Positions 1-8,686 of a stretch of DNA of 64,000 nt are shown piece by piece (the stretch's first letter is position 1; every line of letters begins with the position of its first letter). The stretch is taken from positions 186,001 through 250,000 of the forward strand of contig JANQPT010000012.1 in the NCBI GenBank assembly GCA_028285345.1, read 5' to 3'. The notes under the pieces are model-generated. The model did no database searches. It was not told where the DNA came from and worked only from the letters and a program-made list of their open reading frames with translations. This DNA is from Planctomycetales bacterium. GTDB lineage: Bacteria; Planctomycetota; Planctomycetia; Planctomycetales; Planctomycetaceae. The translations under genes and the position numbers were made by a program.

Positions 1-992
1 GGTTCGACGGCCCGCCGGGAAGGGAGTTCGTCCGCTTCGCCTCAGACGCCACGCTGACCTTCCCCAGCAATTCGGTCAGTCAGATCAATGTCCCGACCCA
101 TTCGGAGTCCAATCCCGCCGGACGCCGGATGCATGAGATGGTGACGACATTTCTGGGACTGACCGGCGCCAACGGCGCACTTCCACACCACTACACGCGG
201 CGAGTGATCGACAATCTACGCAACAAAGATCAGGCCCTTGCCAAATTCTTCGATCTCTTCAATCACCGCACGATATCACTGTTTTTTCGGGCTTGGGAGA
301 AATATCGTTTCCCGTTCCTCTATGAACATGCCGCCTTGCGAAGCGAGTCGAAGTCGTCCGGGCATTACATCCAGATGTTGCTCTGCCTGGTCGGGATGGG
401 TGTTCACCAACGGTCGAGCGGAAAGCAGGTCGACGTTCGCCGCCGGCTGCACGTCGAGGGTGAAGCGCTACTGTACTTCAGCGGCCACTTCGCGCATTTC
501 CCCCGCAGCGCCATTGGATTGCAGTCGGTCTTGGCGGAATACCTCGGCTTCGAAGTCCGCATCGAGCAATTCGTGGCGCAGTGGTTGTACTTGGATGTGG
601 ATCAGCAGTTTCGTTTTTCCGCCGAACGGTCGGAGGAGGCCAATTGCGCGATCGGCGTAAATGCGGTCGTCGGAAAACGGGTCCGAAACTTCGACTCGCG
701 GATCCGCGTGCACATCGGACCGCTGACCTACGCCGAATTTATGCGTTTTTTTCCGACGAATCCGAGATTTCATGCACTTTGCCAATTGATTCGTCTGTAT
801 ATTGGTCCGGAAACGGATTTTGACGTGCAACTCTCGCTGTATCCTCAGGAAGTTCCCTGGTGCCGGCTCGGCGGCGGGGGCGACCCGCCTCAACTCGGCT
901 ACAATATGTGGGTCAGAAATCGTGCCTTTCTTGACGTCGTGGACGACCCCGTATTTACTCATGACGGCCGTCCCTGTTGTGACCAGCGATAG
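1..992 (+). CDS. tssG: T6SS baseplate protein TssG (5' truncated by window edge)
   Basis: TssG is a wedge subunit of the T6SS baseplate, working in the cytoplasm with TssE, TssF and TssK. The frame is open from base 3, so about 329 residues are visible and only a short N-terminus is missing (family about 330-350 aa). The family signature is seen in the run LTGANGALPHHYT, followed by the FFDLFNHRTISLFFRAWEKY segment, both typical of TssG/ImpH/VasB. The C-terminal half carries the usual LGYNMWV-type ending. clpV starts 76 bases downstream on the same strand, so it is probably the last gene of an upstream baseplate/sheath cluster (tssA/B/C/E/F not in the window). The internal ATG at 129 is not a real start, because homologous sequence continues upstream of it. 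Confidence 0.9.
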   Translation, partial: FDGPPGREFVRFASDATLTFPSNSVSQINVPTHSESNPAGRRMHEMVTTFLGLTGANGALPHHYTRRVIDNLRNKDQALAKFFDLFNHRTISLFFRAWEKYRFPFLYEHAALRSESKSSGHYIQMLLCLVGMGVHQRSSGKQVDVRRRLHVEGEALLYFSGHFAHFPRSAIGLQSVLAEYLGFEVRIEQFVAQWLYLDVDQQFRFSAERSEEANCAIGVNAVVGKRVRNFDSRIRVHIGPLTYAEFMRFFPTNPRFHALCQLIRLYIGPETDFDVQLSLYPQEVPWCRLGGGGDPPQLGYNMWVRNRAFLDVVDDPVFTHDGRPCCDQR

Positions 993-1068
993 TCCGCGGC
1001 CGGACTTCCCGCGCTCGTGGAATTCGGGACGCAATTGATTTGATTCGCGATTGAAAAGGTTCAGGAAC

Positions 1069-3777
1069 ATGCAGGTTGATTTGAAATCGTTAGTCCAGCG
1101 GCTCAATCCGACGTGCAATCGGGCATTGGAAGGCGCCGCGGGATTATGCTTGTCACGGACGAACTATAACATCGAAATCGAACATTGGCTGACAAAGTTG
1201 TTGGAAGCGGAACACGCCGATCTCCCGGTGATCCTCGCGCACTTCGAAATCGACGCCGCGCGGTTCACATCCGATCTCAACGCATCGTTGGACCGGCTCA
1301 AGACGGGAAACGGACGCCAACCGACGCTCTCGCCCGATGTCGTCGACTTGCTCCAAAACGGATGGCTGGTCGCCTCAATGGAATTCGACGCCGCCCAAAC
1401 GCGCTCCGGTCACCTATTGTGCGCGCTATTGTCGGACGCCACACTGGCGCGTGCGGCTTTTGACATCTCGCCGGAACTCCGCAAGATCGACAAAGACGAG
1501 CTTGTCAAAGAGTTTGTGGAGATCACGCAGGAAAGTTCCGAAGCCAAGGCTCAGCCGCTAGGATCCGCCGACGCCGAACCGGGATCCGAAACGCTTTCCG
1601 GCAAGACCCCTGCCCTGGACCAGTTCACCATCGACCTCACCGCTGCGGCGAATTCGGGGAAACTCGACCCGGTATTGGGGCGCGATCATGAGATTCGGCA
1701 AATCATCGACATCCTGACTCGGCGTCGGCAGAACAATCCCATCCTGACCGGCGAAGCAGGTGTCGGCAAGACAGCCGTCGTGGAGGGATTTGCGCTGAGA
1801 ATCGCGGCGGGCGATGTTCCCGATCCCTTGAAGCCCGTCGCGGTAAGAACACTAGACTTGGGCCTGCTGCAAGCGGGCGCCGGCGTCAAAGGCGAGTTTG
1901 AAAACCGTTTGAAGTCGGTCATTGAAGAGGTCAAATCGTCGCCCACTCCGGTGATCCTGTTCATCGACGAAGCTCATACATTGGTCGGCGCTGGCGGACA
2001 AAAAGGTCAGGGTGACGCCGCCAATTTGCTCAAACCGGCACTCGCCCGTGGAGAACTCCGTACAATCGCGGCCACCACTTGGGCGGAGTACAAAGAATAC
2101 TTCGAGGATGACGCCGCGCTGGCCCGGCGTTTTCAGGTCGTGAAAGTCGAAGAACCGGGTGACGAAGCGGCAATCAGCATGATGCGCGGCGTCGCCGACA
2201 GTCTTGAGCGTCATCACGGAGTACGAATTCTGGACGAGGCGATCGACAGTTCCGTCAAGCTATCCAAACGCTACATCTCCGGCCGCCAACTGCCTGACAA
2301 ATCGGTCAGCCTATTGGACACCGCCTGTGCGCGAGTGGCGATCGGACAGGCGGCGACGCCTCCGGCAGTGGAAGACTGCCGGCGCGACATCGACCGCATT
2401 GAGACCACGCTCCGTATTTTAAACCGTGAAGAAGCCACCGGGCATGATCACGCGGAACGGATCGCGGAGCTGACTGAAGAAAAGCAGGTGGCTGAGGAGT
2501 CACTGAAGAGTTTGGAAAACCAATGGCGCGAAGAACTGCGTCTCGTGCGTGAAATCCGCGACATTCGCAGCCGGCTCGAATCCGGGATCGCGGAATTCGC
2601 GGATGAATCGTCCGCGGAGGAGGCCGAATCCTCAGACGACGCCGAATCCGAAACGGCTGAACTCCCGCCGCCCACCGAGGAAGAACGCGCGGAACTTCGA
2701 AAACAGCAGCAACAGCTCACCGACGAACTGGAAAAGCTGCAGGGAGAAACACCGTTGCTGCAGGTCTGCGTCGATGCTCAAACCGTCTCTGAAGTGGTCG
2801 CGGGGTGGACGGGAATCCCGGTGGGCCGCATGGTCTCCGACGAGATTTCGACCATCCTCACCTTGCAAGAGCGCATGGAAAAATCGGTCGTCGGCCAATC
2901 GCACGCGCTGGAGAAGATCGCACAGTGCGTGCAAACCTCGCGGGCGGTGCTGGACGATCCCGCCAAGCCGATCGGCGTGTTCTTGTTGGCCGGCCCCAGC
3001 GGTGTCGGAAAAACCGAGACCGCCATCACGCTGGCCAATCTGCTGTATGGCGGCGAACAAAACATGTCGGTGCTCAACATGTCGGAGTTCAAGGGGGAAC
3101 ACCAAGTTTCGACACTCGTCGGCGCCGCTCCGGGACTCGTCGGTTACGGCAAGGACGGCGTACTGACCGGTGCAGTTCTGCGAAAACCGTACAGCGTCGT
3201 CCTGCTGGATGAAATGGAAAAGGCGGATCCCGGTTTGCAGGACGTCTTCTATCAGGTCTTCGACAAAGGCATGCTCCGCGACGGCAAGGGGCGGGACGTC
3301 GATTTCAAAAACACGCTGATCATCATGACCAGCAACGCCGGTTCGGAGTTGATTATGAACCTCTGCTCCGATCCGGAAACGCGGCCCGATCCGGACGGAC
3401 TGCGGCAGGCCTTGCACGAAGAACTGCTAAAAACGTTCAAACCCGCCTTCCTGGGACGGTTGAACGTCGTGCCATATTACCCGCTCAGCGATGAAATCAT
3501 GGCGAACATCGTCAATCTGAAATTGGGAAAGATCGGCCGTCGCGTCCAGGAAAATCACAAAGCCGATTTCACATGGGATCCCTCACTGGTCGACACGATC
3601 GTAGGTCGCTGCACCGAAGTCGAAACCGGGGCCCGAAACATTGACCACATTCTCAGCGGCACATTGCTGCCGGAACTGGCTGCGGAGATGTTGTCGCGGC
3701 TCTCCAAGAACGAGGGCCTCGCTGCAGTGAACGTTTCGGTCACCGACGACGGAGAGTTCAATTACGACATTCAATAG
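1069..3777 (+). CDS. clpV: T6SS sheath-disassembly ATPase ClpV/TssH
   Basis: This is a hexameric AAA+ unfoldase of the Hsp100/ClpB class that recycles the contracted TssB/TssC sheath in the cytoplasm. It has an N-terminal Clp repeat region (about 1-160) and a first AAA module with Walker A GEAGVGKT near residue 229 and Walker B VILFIDEAHT near 297. A coiled-coil middle domain follows, then a second AAA module with GPSGVGKTE near 643, and a C-terminal D2-small domain. At about 902 aa the length is normal. The TTG at 1051 would add six residues. I prefer ATG 1069, preceded by CAGGA, because translation MQVDLKSLVQRLN matches how ClpV proteins begin. The middle domain has an acidic low-complexity insert (EEAESSDDAESETAE) around residues 522-540. 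It lies between tssG and hcp, and ClpB is excluded by this context rather than by the motifs. Confidence 0.93.
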   Translation: MQVDLKSLVQRLNPTCNRALEGAAGLCLSRTNYNIEIEHWLTKLLEAEHADLPVILAHFEIDAARFTSDLNASLDRLKTGNGRQPTLSPDVVDLLQNGWLVASMEFDAAQTRSGHLLCALLSDATLARAAFDISPELRKIDKDELVKEFVEITQESSEAKAQPLGSADAEPGSETLSGKTPALDQFTIDLTAAANSGKLDPVLGRDHEIRQIIDILTRRRQNNPILTGEAGVGKTAVVEGFALRIAAGDVPDPLKPVAVRTLDLGLLQAGAGVKGEFENRLKSVIEEVKSSPTPVILFIDEAHTLVGAGGQKGQGDAANLLKPALARGELRTIAATTWAEYKEYFEDDAALARRFQVVKVEEPGDEAAISMMRGVADSLERHHGVRILDEAIDSSVKLSKRYISGRQLPDKSVSLLDTACARVAIGQAATPPAVEDCRRDIDRIETTLRILNREEATGHDHAERIAELTEEKQVAEESLKSLENQWREELRLVREIRDIRSRLESGIAEFADESSAEEAESSDDAESETAELPPPTEEERAELRKQQQQLTDELEKLQGETPLLQVCVDAQTVSEVVAGWTGIPVGRMVSDEISTILTLQERMEKSVVGQSHALEKIAQCVQTSRAVLDDPAKPIGVFLLAGPSGVGKTETAITLANLLYGGEQNMSVLNMSEFKGEHQVSTLVGAAPGLVGYGKDGVLTGAVLRKPYSVVLLDEMEKADPGLQDVFYQVFDKGMLRDGKGRDVDFKNTLIIMTSNAGSELIMNLCSDPETRPDPDGLRQALHEELLKTFKPAFLGRLNVVPYYPLSDEIMANIVNLKLGKIGRRVQENHKADFTWDPSLVDTIVGRCTEVETGARNIDHILSGTLLPELAAEMLSRLSKNEGLAAVNVSVTDDGEFNYDIQ

Positions 3778-4146
3778 GCGACCGGCCGTCTCTGTTGACA
3801 ATTGTCAACATCGAAGTGTTCCTCGATCGGCCCCGGCTGGGGAGTGTTTTTCGCAACCACAGTACTGGCAAGGCATTCCGAGAGGCGAACCGGCGGTGAT
3901 TTCCTCTGGAAACGCTCGGAGAATCGTCCGAATTCGTGACTTTTTTTTCTAGAATCCACGCAACGTCTGAATCCGATCGCAGAGAATTATTATGCGGAGG
4001 GCAAAGTCGCTTGAAGCAGGTCTCGTATACATCGGTCAGCCGGTCGACATCTCAGAGCAACCGGCGAGAATGATTTCGGCGGACCATTGCGGTACAGCCG
4101 CGCATGTGCAAAGGCAAACCCATTTTTTCAGAAGGAGACGAAACTC
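3778..4146 (+). other. Intergenic region between clpV and hcp
   Basis: These 369 bases contain no convincing gene. They hold the 18-bp perfect palindrome described separately, a weak CCCC/GGGG hairpin at 3831-3842 followed by GTGTTTTT that could be a minor terminator, and a T8 run near 3942. The hcp leader ends with a strong ribosome site AAGGAG at 4132-4137. The long leader suggests that hcp has its own promoter, as expected for the most abundant secreted T6SS protein, but I cannot place a convincing -35/-10 pair. Confidence 0.5.
3793..3810. promoter_or_regulatory. 18-bp perfect palindrome downstream of clpV
   Basis: TGTTGACAATTGTCAACA is identical to its reverse complement. It lies 15 bases after the clpV stop and about 335 bases before hcp. 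There is no T-run after it, so it is not an ordinary intrinsic terminator. A dimeric repressor or activator operator controlling hcp is plausible. No second copy was noticed in the window. Confidence 0.45.
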
Positions 4147-4629
4147 ATGTCAGGATTTCTTAAATTTGATGGTGTTGAAGGCGAAAGCAAAGACAAAAAT
4201 CACGAAAAATGGAGCCGGATTGAATCGTTCGGCCAAGGGATGACCCAACCGGGCGGCGGAGCGACCGGCGCCACGCGTCGTCGCGGTAGCGTGATCATGG
4301 ACGACATCGCCGTCAGCAAGGAGATGGACAAGGCCAGCCCCAAGATTGCTGAAGCCTTGTGCACCGGTAAGGTCTTCCCCAAGGTTGAGATCCACTTGGT
4401 GGCCAACTACGGCGGCGAAGATCGTCAAACCTACTACGCCTACGAACTGAAGAACGTTCTGGTGACCGGCTACAACGTGGGCGGAAGCGCACAAGCCGAA
4501 GATGTCCCCATGGAGGACTTCACCCTGAACTTCGAAGAGATCAAGGTGACCTACACCGAGTTTGACGAAGCCGGCAAGAAGAAAGGCAACGTCGAATACT
4601 CGCACAAGGTCGAAGAGGGTACGAAGTAG
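4147..4629 (+). CDS. hcp: T6SS tube protein Hcp (TssD)
   Basis: Hcp forms hexameric rings that stack into the inner tube of the T6SS and is secreted when the sheath contracts. The 160-aa product is the usual length. It shows the Hcp pattern: a start in F-L-K-F-D-G-V-E-G-E, a central arginine-rich turn, the DDIAVSKEMDKASPKI segment, and C-terminal strands with LNFEEIKVTYTEFDE. The start was chosen at ATG 4147 because AAGGAG lies ten bases upstream. The 20-residue extension possible upstream does not look like Hcp. A strong stem-loop follows about 40 bases after the stop, and vgrG lies 336 bases downstream. Confidence 0.95.
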   Translation: MSGFLKFDGVEGESKDKNHEKWSRIESFGQGMTQPGGGATGATRRRGSVIMDDIAVSKEMDKASPKIAEALCTGKVFPKVEIHLVANYGGEDRQTYYAYELKNVLVTGYNVGGSAQAEDVPMEDFTLNFEEIKVTYTEFDEAGKKKGNVEYSHKVEEGTK

Positions 4630-4670
4630 ACTGCAAACTTCCGGAAAGATGGGCAGCTTCCGGCAATCGT

Positions 4671-4701
4671 CTCAGGGTCGGGCCACTGGCTCGATCCTGA
4701 G
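4671..4701 (+). terminator. Strong stem-loop after hcp (terminator/attenuator candidate)
   Basis: The 31 bases fold as two 15-base arms around a central C, CTCAGGGTCGGGCCA against TGGCTCGATCCTGAG, with only two G-U type mismatches in the stem. There is no T-run, so it is more likely an attenuator, an RNA-stabilising hairpin or a partial terminator than a classical intrinsic terminator. Its place between hcp and vgrG would favour more hcp than vgrG transcript. Confidence 0.5.
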
Positions 4702-4965
4702 TCATTGCGCGGGACGGCCAATCAATATTGCGAAGTTGATCGTTCGGGGCGTGCCACGAGTTCGGCAATCGTCGATTCGTGTTTCGCCCTGGTTCTCCAT
4801 AGGTGCCCCCCGCAGGCGCCAATGTGAGGTGGCACGCGTCTCATCCAATTCGCTTGCGCATCAACGTTCTGAACCAACCTGCGGCAAAACTGGCGGCTCT
4901 CATCAAACTCGTCGCCCCGACAATAAAACTAAACGTGCTTCAAGCCAACGTCTGAGGAGACGACA

Positions 4966-7179
4966 ATGCCTCTTCAACAAGAAAAACGACTGCTGAATCT
5001 GAACACTCCGCTGGGCGAGGACGTCTTGTTCTTGACGTCATTCAGTGGAGACGAGGAGATTTCGCGCCTGTTTTCATTTCAACTGGAATTGATTTCCGAG
5101 GAAACGTCGATCCAGGCCAAACAGATCGTCGGCAAGAACGTGACGTTCAGCGTTGAACGGGGCGAGGGCGAGCGCAGCTATTTCAATGGCTTTGTCAGCC
5201 GGTTCGTCGCCGGCGATGAATCGATTCAAGGCCGCCGAAATTACTCAGCGGAAGTCGTTCCCTGGCTGTGGTTCCTGACACAGACCTCCGACTGCCGCAT
5301 TTTCCAAAACATGACCATCCCGGACATCATCAAGCAAGTGTTCGATGATCTGGGCTTTAGCGACTACGACGACTCCGGAATCCAAGGCAGCCACAAAGAG
5401 TGGGAGTATTGCGTCCAATACCGGGAGACGGCATTCAACTTCGTGTCACGGCTGCTGGAACAAGCGGGAATTTTCTATTACTTCGTCCACGAGGACGGCA
5501 AACACACGCTGTATCTGGCCGATTCCAGCAATGGGTACAAGGACTGCGAAGAAAGCACCGTCGACTACCCGTTCGACTTCAGTGGAATCGCGATCAAGGA
5601 CCACCTCACGGCCTGGGAACACCAGTTTTCGTTTCGCACCGGCAAGTGGACGCACACCGACTACAACTTCAAGACCCCCAAGGACGACTTGGAGGCGACG
5701 ATCGACACCACCGTGTCGCTCGACGGAAATAAGCAATACGAAATCTACGACTACCCCGGAGAATATCTCCAGAAGAGCGAAGGCGACGCCGAAGTCCGCT
5801 GGCGGATGGAAGAGCGCGAAGTCGAATACGACGTCGTGCACGCATCAAGTTCCTGCCGAACATTCTTCGCAGGCGGGCGTTTCGCGATCGGGAAGCATCG
5901 CTCCGCCGGAGAAGAAGGCAAGAAGTTCGTCATCACCCGCATCCACCACGCCGCCGAAGAGACGATGGCGTACGAAACCGGCGGCTCCGGAGGCATGGAC
6001 TATCGCAACTCCTTCAGTTGCGTCCCCGACAGTGTGACCTTCCGTCCGGAGCGCACGACGCCCAAGTCGGTGATCTGCGGCGTCCAAACCGCCGTCGTGG
6101 TGGGACCGGACGGTGAGGAAATCTATTGCGACGAGCACGGCCGGGTGAAGGTGCAGTTCCACTGGGACAGGGTCGGCGAAAACGACGAGAAAAGTTCATG
6201 CTGGATTCGCACCGCGAACGCAATGGCGGGACGCCAATGGGGATTCGTCGCGATTCCCCGCATCGGCCAGGAAGTTGTCGTCAACTTCCTAGAGGGAGAC
6301 CCGGACCGGCCGCTGATCGTCGGGTCGGTCTACAACGCCGATCAGATGCCGCACTACAAGCTGCCCGATGAAAAGAACAAAATCTATTTCAAGACCAACA
6401 GCACCAAGGGCGGAGACGGCTTCAATGAGCTGATGTTCGACGACACAAAGGACGAGGAGCGGGTGTTTCTCCACGCGGAGAAGAACCTCGACGTCCGCGT
6501 GAAGAACGACTCCAAGAACCGCACCTACGGCAACCGGCACCAAATCATCGGCTGGGAGAAAGACGGCAATAAAGGCGGCGACCAGAAGGAGAGGGTCTAT
6601 CAGGACAAACATCTGAACGTCAAACGCGACCAGATTGAACAGATCGAAGGCAACTATCAGTTGATGGTCGGCAACGGCGAAGCCGAAAACGGCGGCCGCG
6701 TCGATCTGGTGGTGGAAAAGCAGATGGCGGTCTCCATCGGAGCAGACGGGCAGCAGATCAACATCGAGGGCGATCAGCAGCAAAAGATCGAAGGGAGCCA
6801 GTCAATTACGGTCGCTGGAGACCAGAAGGAAAAGGTCGGCAGCCAGTCACTCACCGTCCAGGGCGCGCAACAGATCACGTCGGCCAGCACGGCGCTGGAA
6901 GCCTCGGGAGAGGTGCACCTGAAGGGGGGCAACGTCGTTGTGGAAGCGGGAACGCAATTGACCCTGAAAGTGGGCGGAAATTTTGTGAGTATCACTCAGG
7001 CAGGGGTGGACATTCAGGGCATAATGGTCAAAATCAACAGTGGTGGCGCGGCCGGGAGTGGAGCGGGCAGTAGTCCAACCGCTCCCGACGAACCGGCCGC
7101 GGCCGATGTGCAACAGGCCCAGCCTGCCGAGCCGGCCAAGGCCCACAATTCTCAGACCGGTCAGAAATCGTGCGACTAG
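4966..7179 (+). CDS. vgrG: T6SS spike protein VgrG (TssI)
   Basis: VgrG is the trimeric spike on the tip of the Hcp tube, built like the phage T4 gp27-gp5 complex. The first about 370 residues match the gp27-like part (start with LTSFSGDEEISRLFSFQLEL). An OB-fold follows around 375-460 with DEHGRVKVQFHWDR and WGFVAIPRIGQEVVVNFLEGDPDRP split over the conserved hub region. After about 480 come the gp5-type beta-helix repeats rich in Q-x-I and G-x-Q. At 737 aa it carries no recognisable toxin domain. It ends in a roughly 45-residue Gly/Ala/Pro-rich tail from about residue 690. The start is ATG 4966 with GAGGAGA just upstream. The next gene is the FHA/DUF4123 protein, which suggests adaptor-loaded cargo rather than a fused effector. 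Confidence 0.95.
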   Translation: MPLQQEKRLLNLNTPLGEDVLFLTSFSGDEEISRLFSFQLELISEETSIQAKQIVGKNVTFSVERGEGERSYFNGFVSRFVAGDESIQGRRNYSAEVVPWLWFLTQTSDCRIFQNMTIPDIIKQVFDDLGFSDYDDSGIQGSHKEWEYCVQYRETAFNFVSRLLEQAGIFYYFVHEDGKHTLYLADSSNGYKDCEESTVDYPFDFSGIAIKDHLTAWEHQFSFRTGKWTHTDYNFKTPKDDLEATIDTTVSLDGNKQYEIYDYPGEYLQKSEGDAEVRWRMEEREVEYDVVHASSSCRTFFAGGRFAIGKHRSAGEEGKKFVITRIHHAAEETMAYETGGSGGMDYRNSFSCVPDSVTFRPERTTPKSVICGVQTAVVVGPDGEEIYCDEHGRVKVQFHWDRVGENDEKSSCWIRTANAMAGRQWGFVAIPRIGQEVVVNFLEGDPDRPLIVGSVYNADQMPHYKLPDEKNKIYFKTNSTKGGDGFNELMFDDTKDEERVFLHAEKNLDVRVKNDSKNRTYGNRHQIIGWEKDGNKGGDQKERVYQDKHLNVKRDQIEQIEGNYQLMVGNGEAENGGRVDLVVEKQMAVSIGADGQQINIEGDQQQKIEGSQSITVAGDQKEKVGSQSLTVQGAQQITSASTALEASGEVHLKGGNVVVEAGTQLTLKVGGNFVSITQAGVDIQGIMVKINSGGAAGSGAGSSPTAPDEPAAADVQQAQPAEPAKAHNSQTGQKSCD

Positions 7180-7239
7180 CCGTCAGCCCCGGTCTCTCGG
7201 CAATCTCGCAGCGGAGTGTGGTAGGAGGAAAACGACGGC

Positions 7240-8586
7240 ATGTCATTCATGCTTCGTATCGAACAGGGTTTAAACGCAGGGGCGGTGAAGCAGATTCCTG
7301 ATGGAGCGCCGGCGGTCATCGGCCGTCAACCTGGAAGCTGGCTGGAAATCGACGAGGCTGACCGCCTCGTGTCGGGAAAGCATGCCGAGATTCGCTGGCA
7401 GGGCGATCAATGCATCCTCACGCACACCGGCCGCAATCCGACAGTCGTCACCAGCACAACTAACGGCCCCACCACGCTGGCGGAAAAAGGCGAGACGATC
7501 GTTCTCAGCGACGGCGACCGCATTCGGATGAGCAAGACGGAACTCTACGTCCTTTACGATGCTGACGAAGAAAAGACGTATTGGCCGCCCAGCGCTCCGC
7601 CGGTCGCAGAGGAAGAGCCGCCACCGCCGGCCACAACTGCCATCTTAACCATCAAGCTCCAAGATGGGTCTGAGGTCGTCGTCCCACCCGATTCTGAGTT
7701 TGTGATCGGCCGCTCGTCGGAGTGTGACTTGAAAATTAAAGACGACCCCAGCGTCTCGAGAAAACACTGTCGCATTTCGGCAAATGCCGGCGAATTTCGG
7801 CTGCACAACCTCAGTTCGCACGGCACGTTTGTTGAAGGTGAACTGGTCGCCGACGGCGATGTTGTGCTCAACAACGGAGACCAGGTCGTTCTGACGCCCA
7901 ACACTCAGTTTGAAGTCTTCACCGGTCCCAGAACTTCGGTCCCCAATCCCACTCTCGAGATGGAAGTTGCACCGCCCGTACCGGTTCCCGATGCGATCTC
8001 TGCAAAGGTCGGCATGTGCCCGTCGGGACTGCAGCGGTATGACAGCCTCTCCAGCGAACAATCTGCGGCCGGCGTTGCGCGCAAGCTGGCCGCCTCGCGA
8101 AATATCTATGCCATCTTCGATTTTCCCAAGGCCGGCATGGAGATTCCCGCGGACTTGCAATCGCCCGCCTTCTTATTCAGTTGGCTGTCGTCGGACATGG
8201 CCGCGATTCAGTCGCCGGTCATCGTGACGCCGGGTGAAACCGAACGATTTTTTCAATTGCTGGACGAGGCGTGGGGCAAAGATGCGGTCGTCTGCTTCTT
8301 CTCAGCAGTTCCCACGGACGAAATGATCGCCCACTTCCGAATGTCAACGGGCTATTCGCCGGACGAAGGCGGCGGATTGCTGGGCTATTTCTGGCCGAGA
8401 ATCCTACACACCATGCTCGTTTCCTCAGCCTCCCCGGAAGTCGTCGCGCTGCTCGCCAACGTCGACGCCGTGTTGCTCGAGAGCGATCACGCGGAGTCCG
8501 GCTGGACGATCTTTTCCAACGAGAACAATCCGTTTCTCGACGAAGCGGGCATTCGCGGCGTCGCGGACGAGAACCCGCTTGACTAA
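7240..8586 (+). CDS. Tandem-FHA protein with C-terminal DUF4123-like adaptor domain
   Basis: DUF4123 proteins (Tap/TEC) are chaperone-adaptors that load effectors onto VgrG, and FHA domains bind phosphothreonine peptides. In this 448-aa protein the first FHA-like domain covers about 5-110 (IGRQPGS, then SGKHAEIRW). The second covers about 130-225 and is more canonical, with FVIGRSSECDL, SVSRKHCRI and LSSHGTFVEG. From about 270 to the end a DUF4123-like domain is suggested by IYAIFDF, by LGYFWPRILHTML in place of the usual F/Y-D-P-R-V-L signature, and by the closing WTIFSNENNPF. A Pro-rich linker separates the two FHA units. It starts 61 bases after vgrG, so it is probably cotranscribed. No toxin gene follows; the next gene is convergent. 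The DUF4123 call is by eye and less certain than the FHA call. Confidence 0.75.
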   Translation: MSFMLRIEQGLNAGAVKQIPDGAPAVIGRQPGSWLEIDEADRLVSGKHAEIRWQGDQCILTHTGRNPTVVTSTTNGPTTLAEKGETIVLSDGDRIRMSKTELYVLYDADEEKTYWPPSAPPVAEEEPPPPATTAILTIKLQDGSEVVVPPDSEFVIGRSSECDLKIKDDPSVSRKHCRISANAGEFRLHNLSSHGTFVEGELVADGDVVLNNGDQVVLTPNTQFEVFTGPRTSVPNPTLEMEVAPPVPVPDAISAKVGMCPSGLQRYDSLSSEQSAAGVARKLAASRNIYAIFDFPKAGMEIPADLQSPAFLFSWLSSDMAAIQSPVIVTPGETERFFQLLDEAWGKDAVVCFFSAVPTDEMIAHFRMSTGYSPDEGGGLLGYFWPRILHTMLVSSASPEVVALLANVDAVLLESDHAESGWTIFSNENNPFLDEAGIRGVADENPLD

Positions 8587-8686
8587 CCTGCGCAAGGCAA
8601 ACGCCCGTCTCGTGATCCAGCGGCTCTCGTCCCCGTCTCCCAATACGGCTTTCTGCCGACTGCGACAGAGGTTCTTGGAGCCTCAT

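Noticed and set aside
2632..3417. A 261-codon minus-strand frame inside clpV
   Set aside because: Antisense shadow of a strongly conserved ATPase frame.
4966..7179. Evolved VgrG with a C-terminal toxin
   Set aside because: The sequence after the beta-helix is only a Gly/Ala/Pro-rich tail of about 45 residues, too short for a toxin domain.
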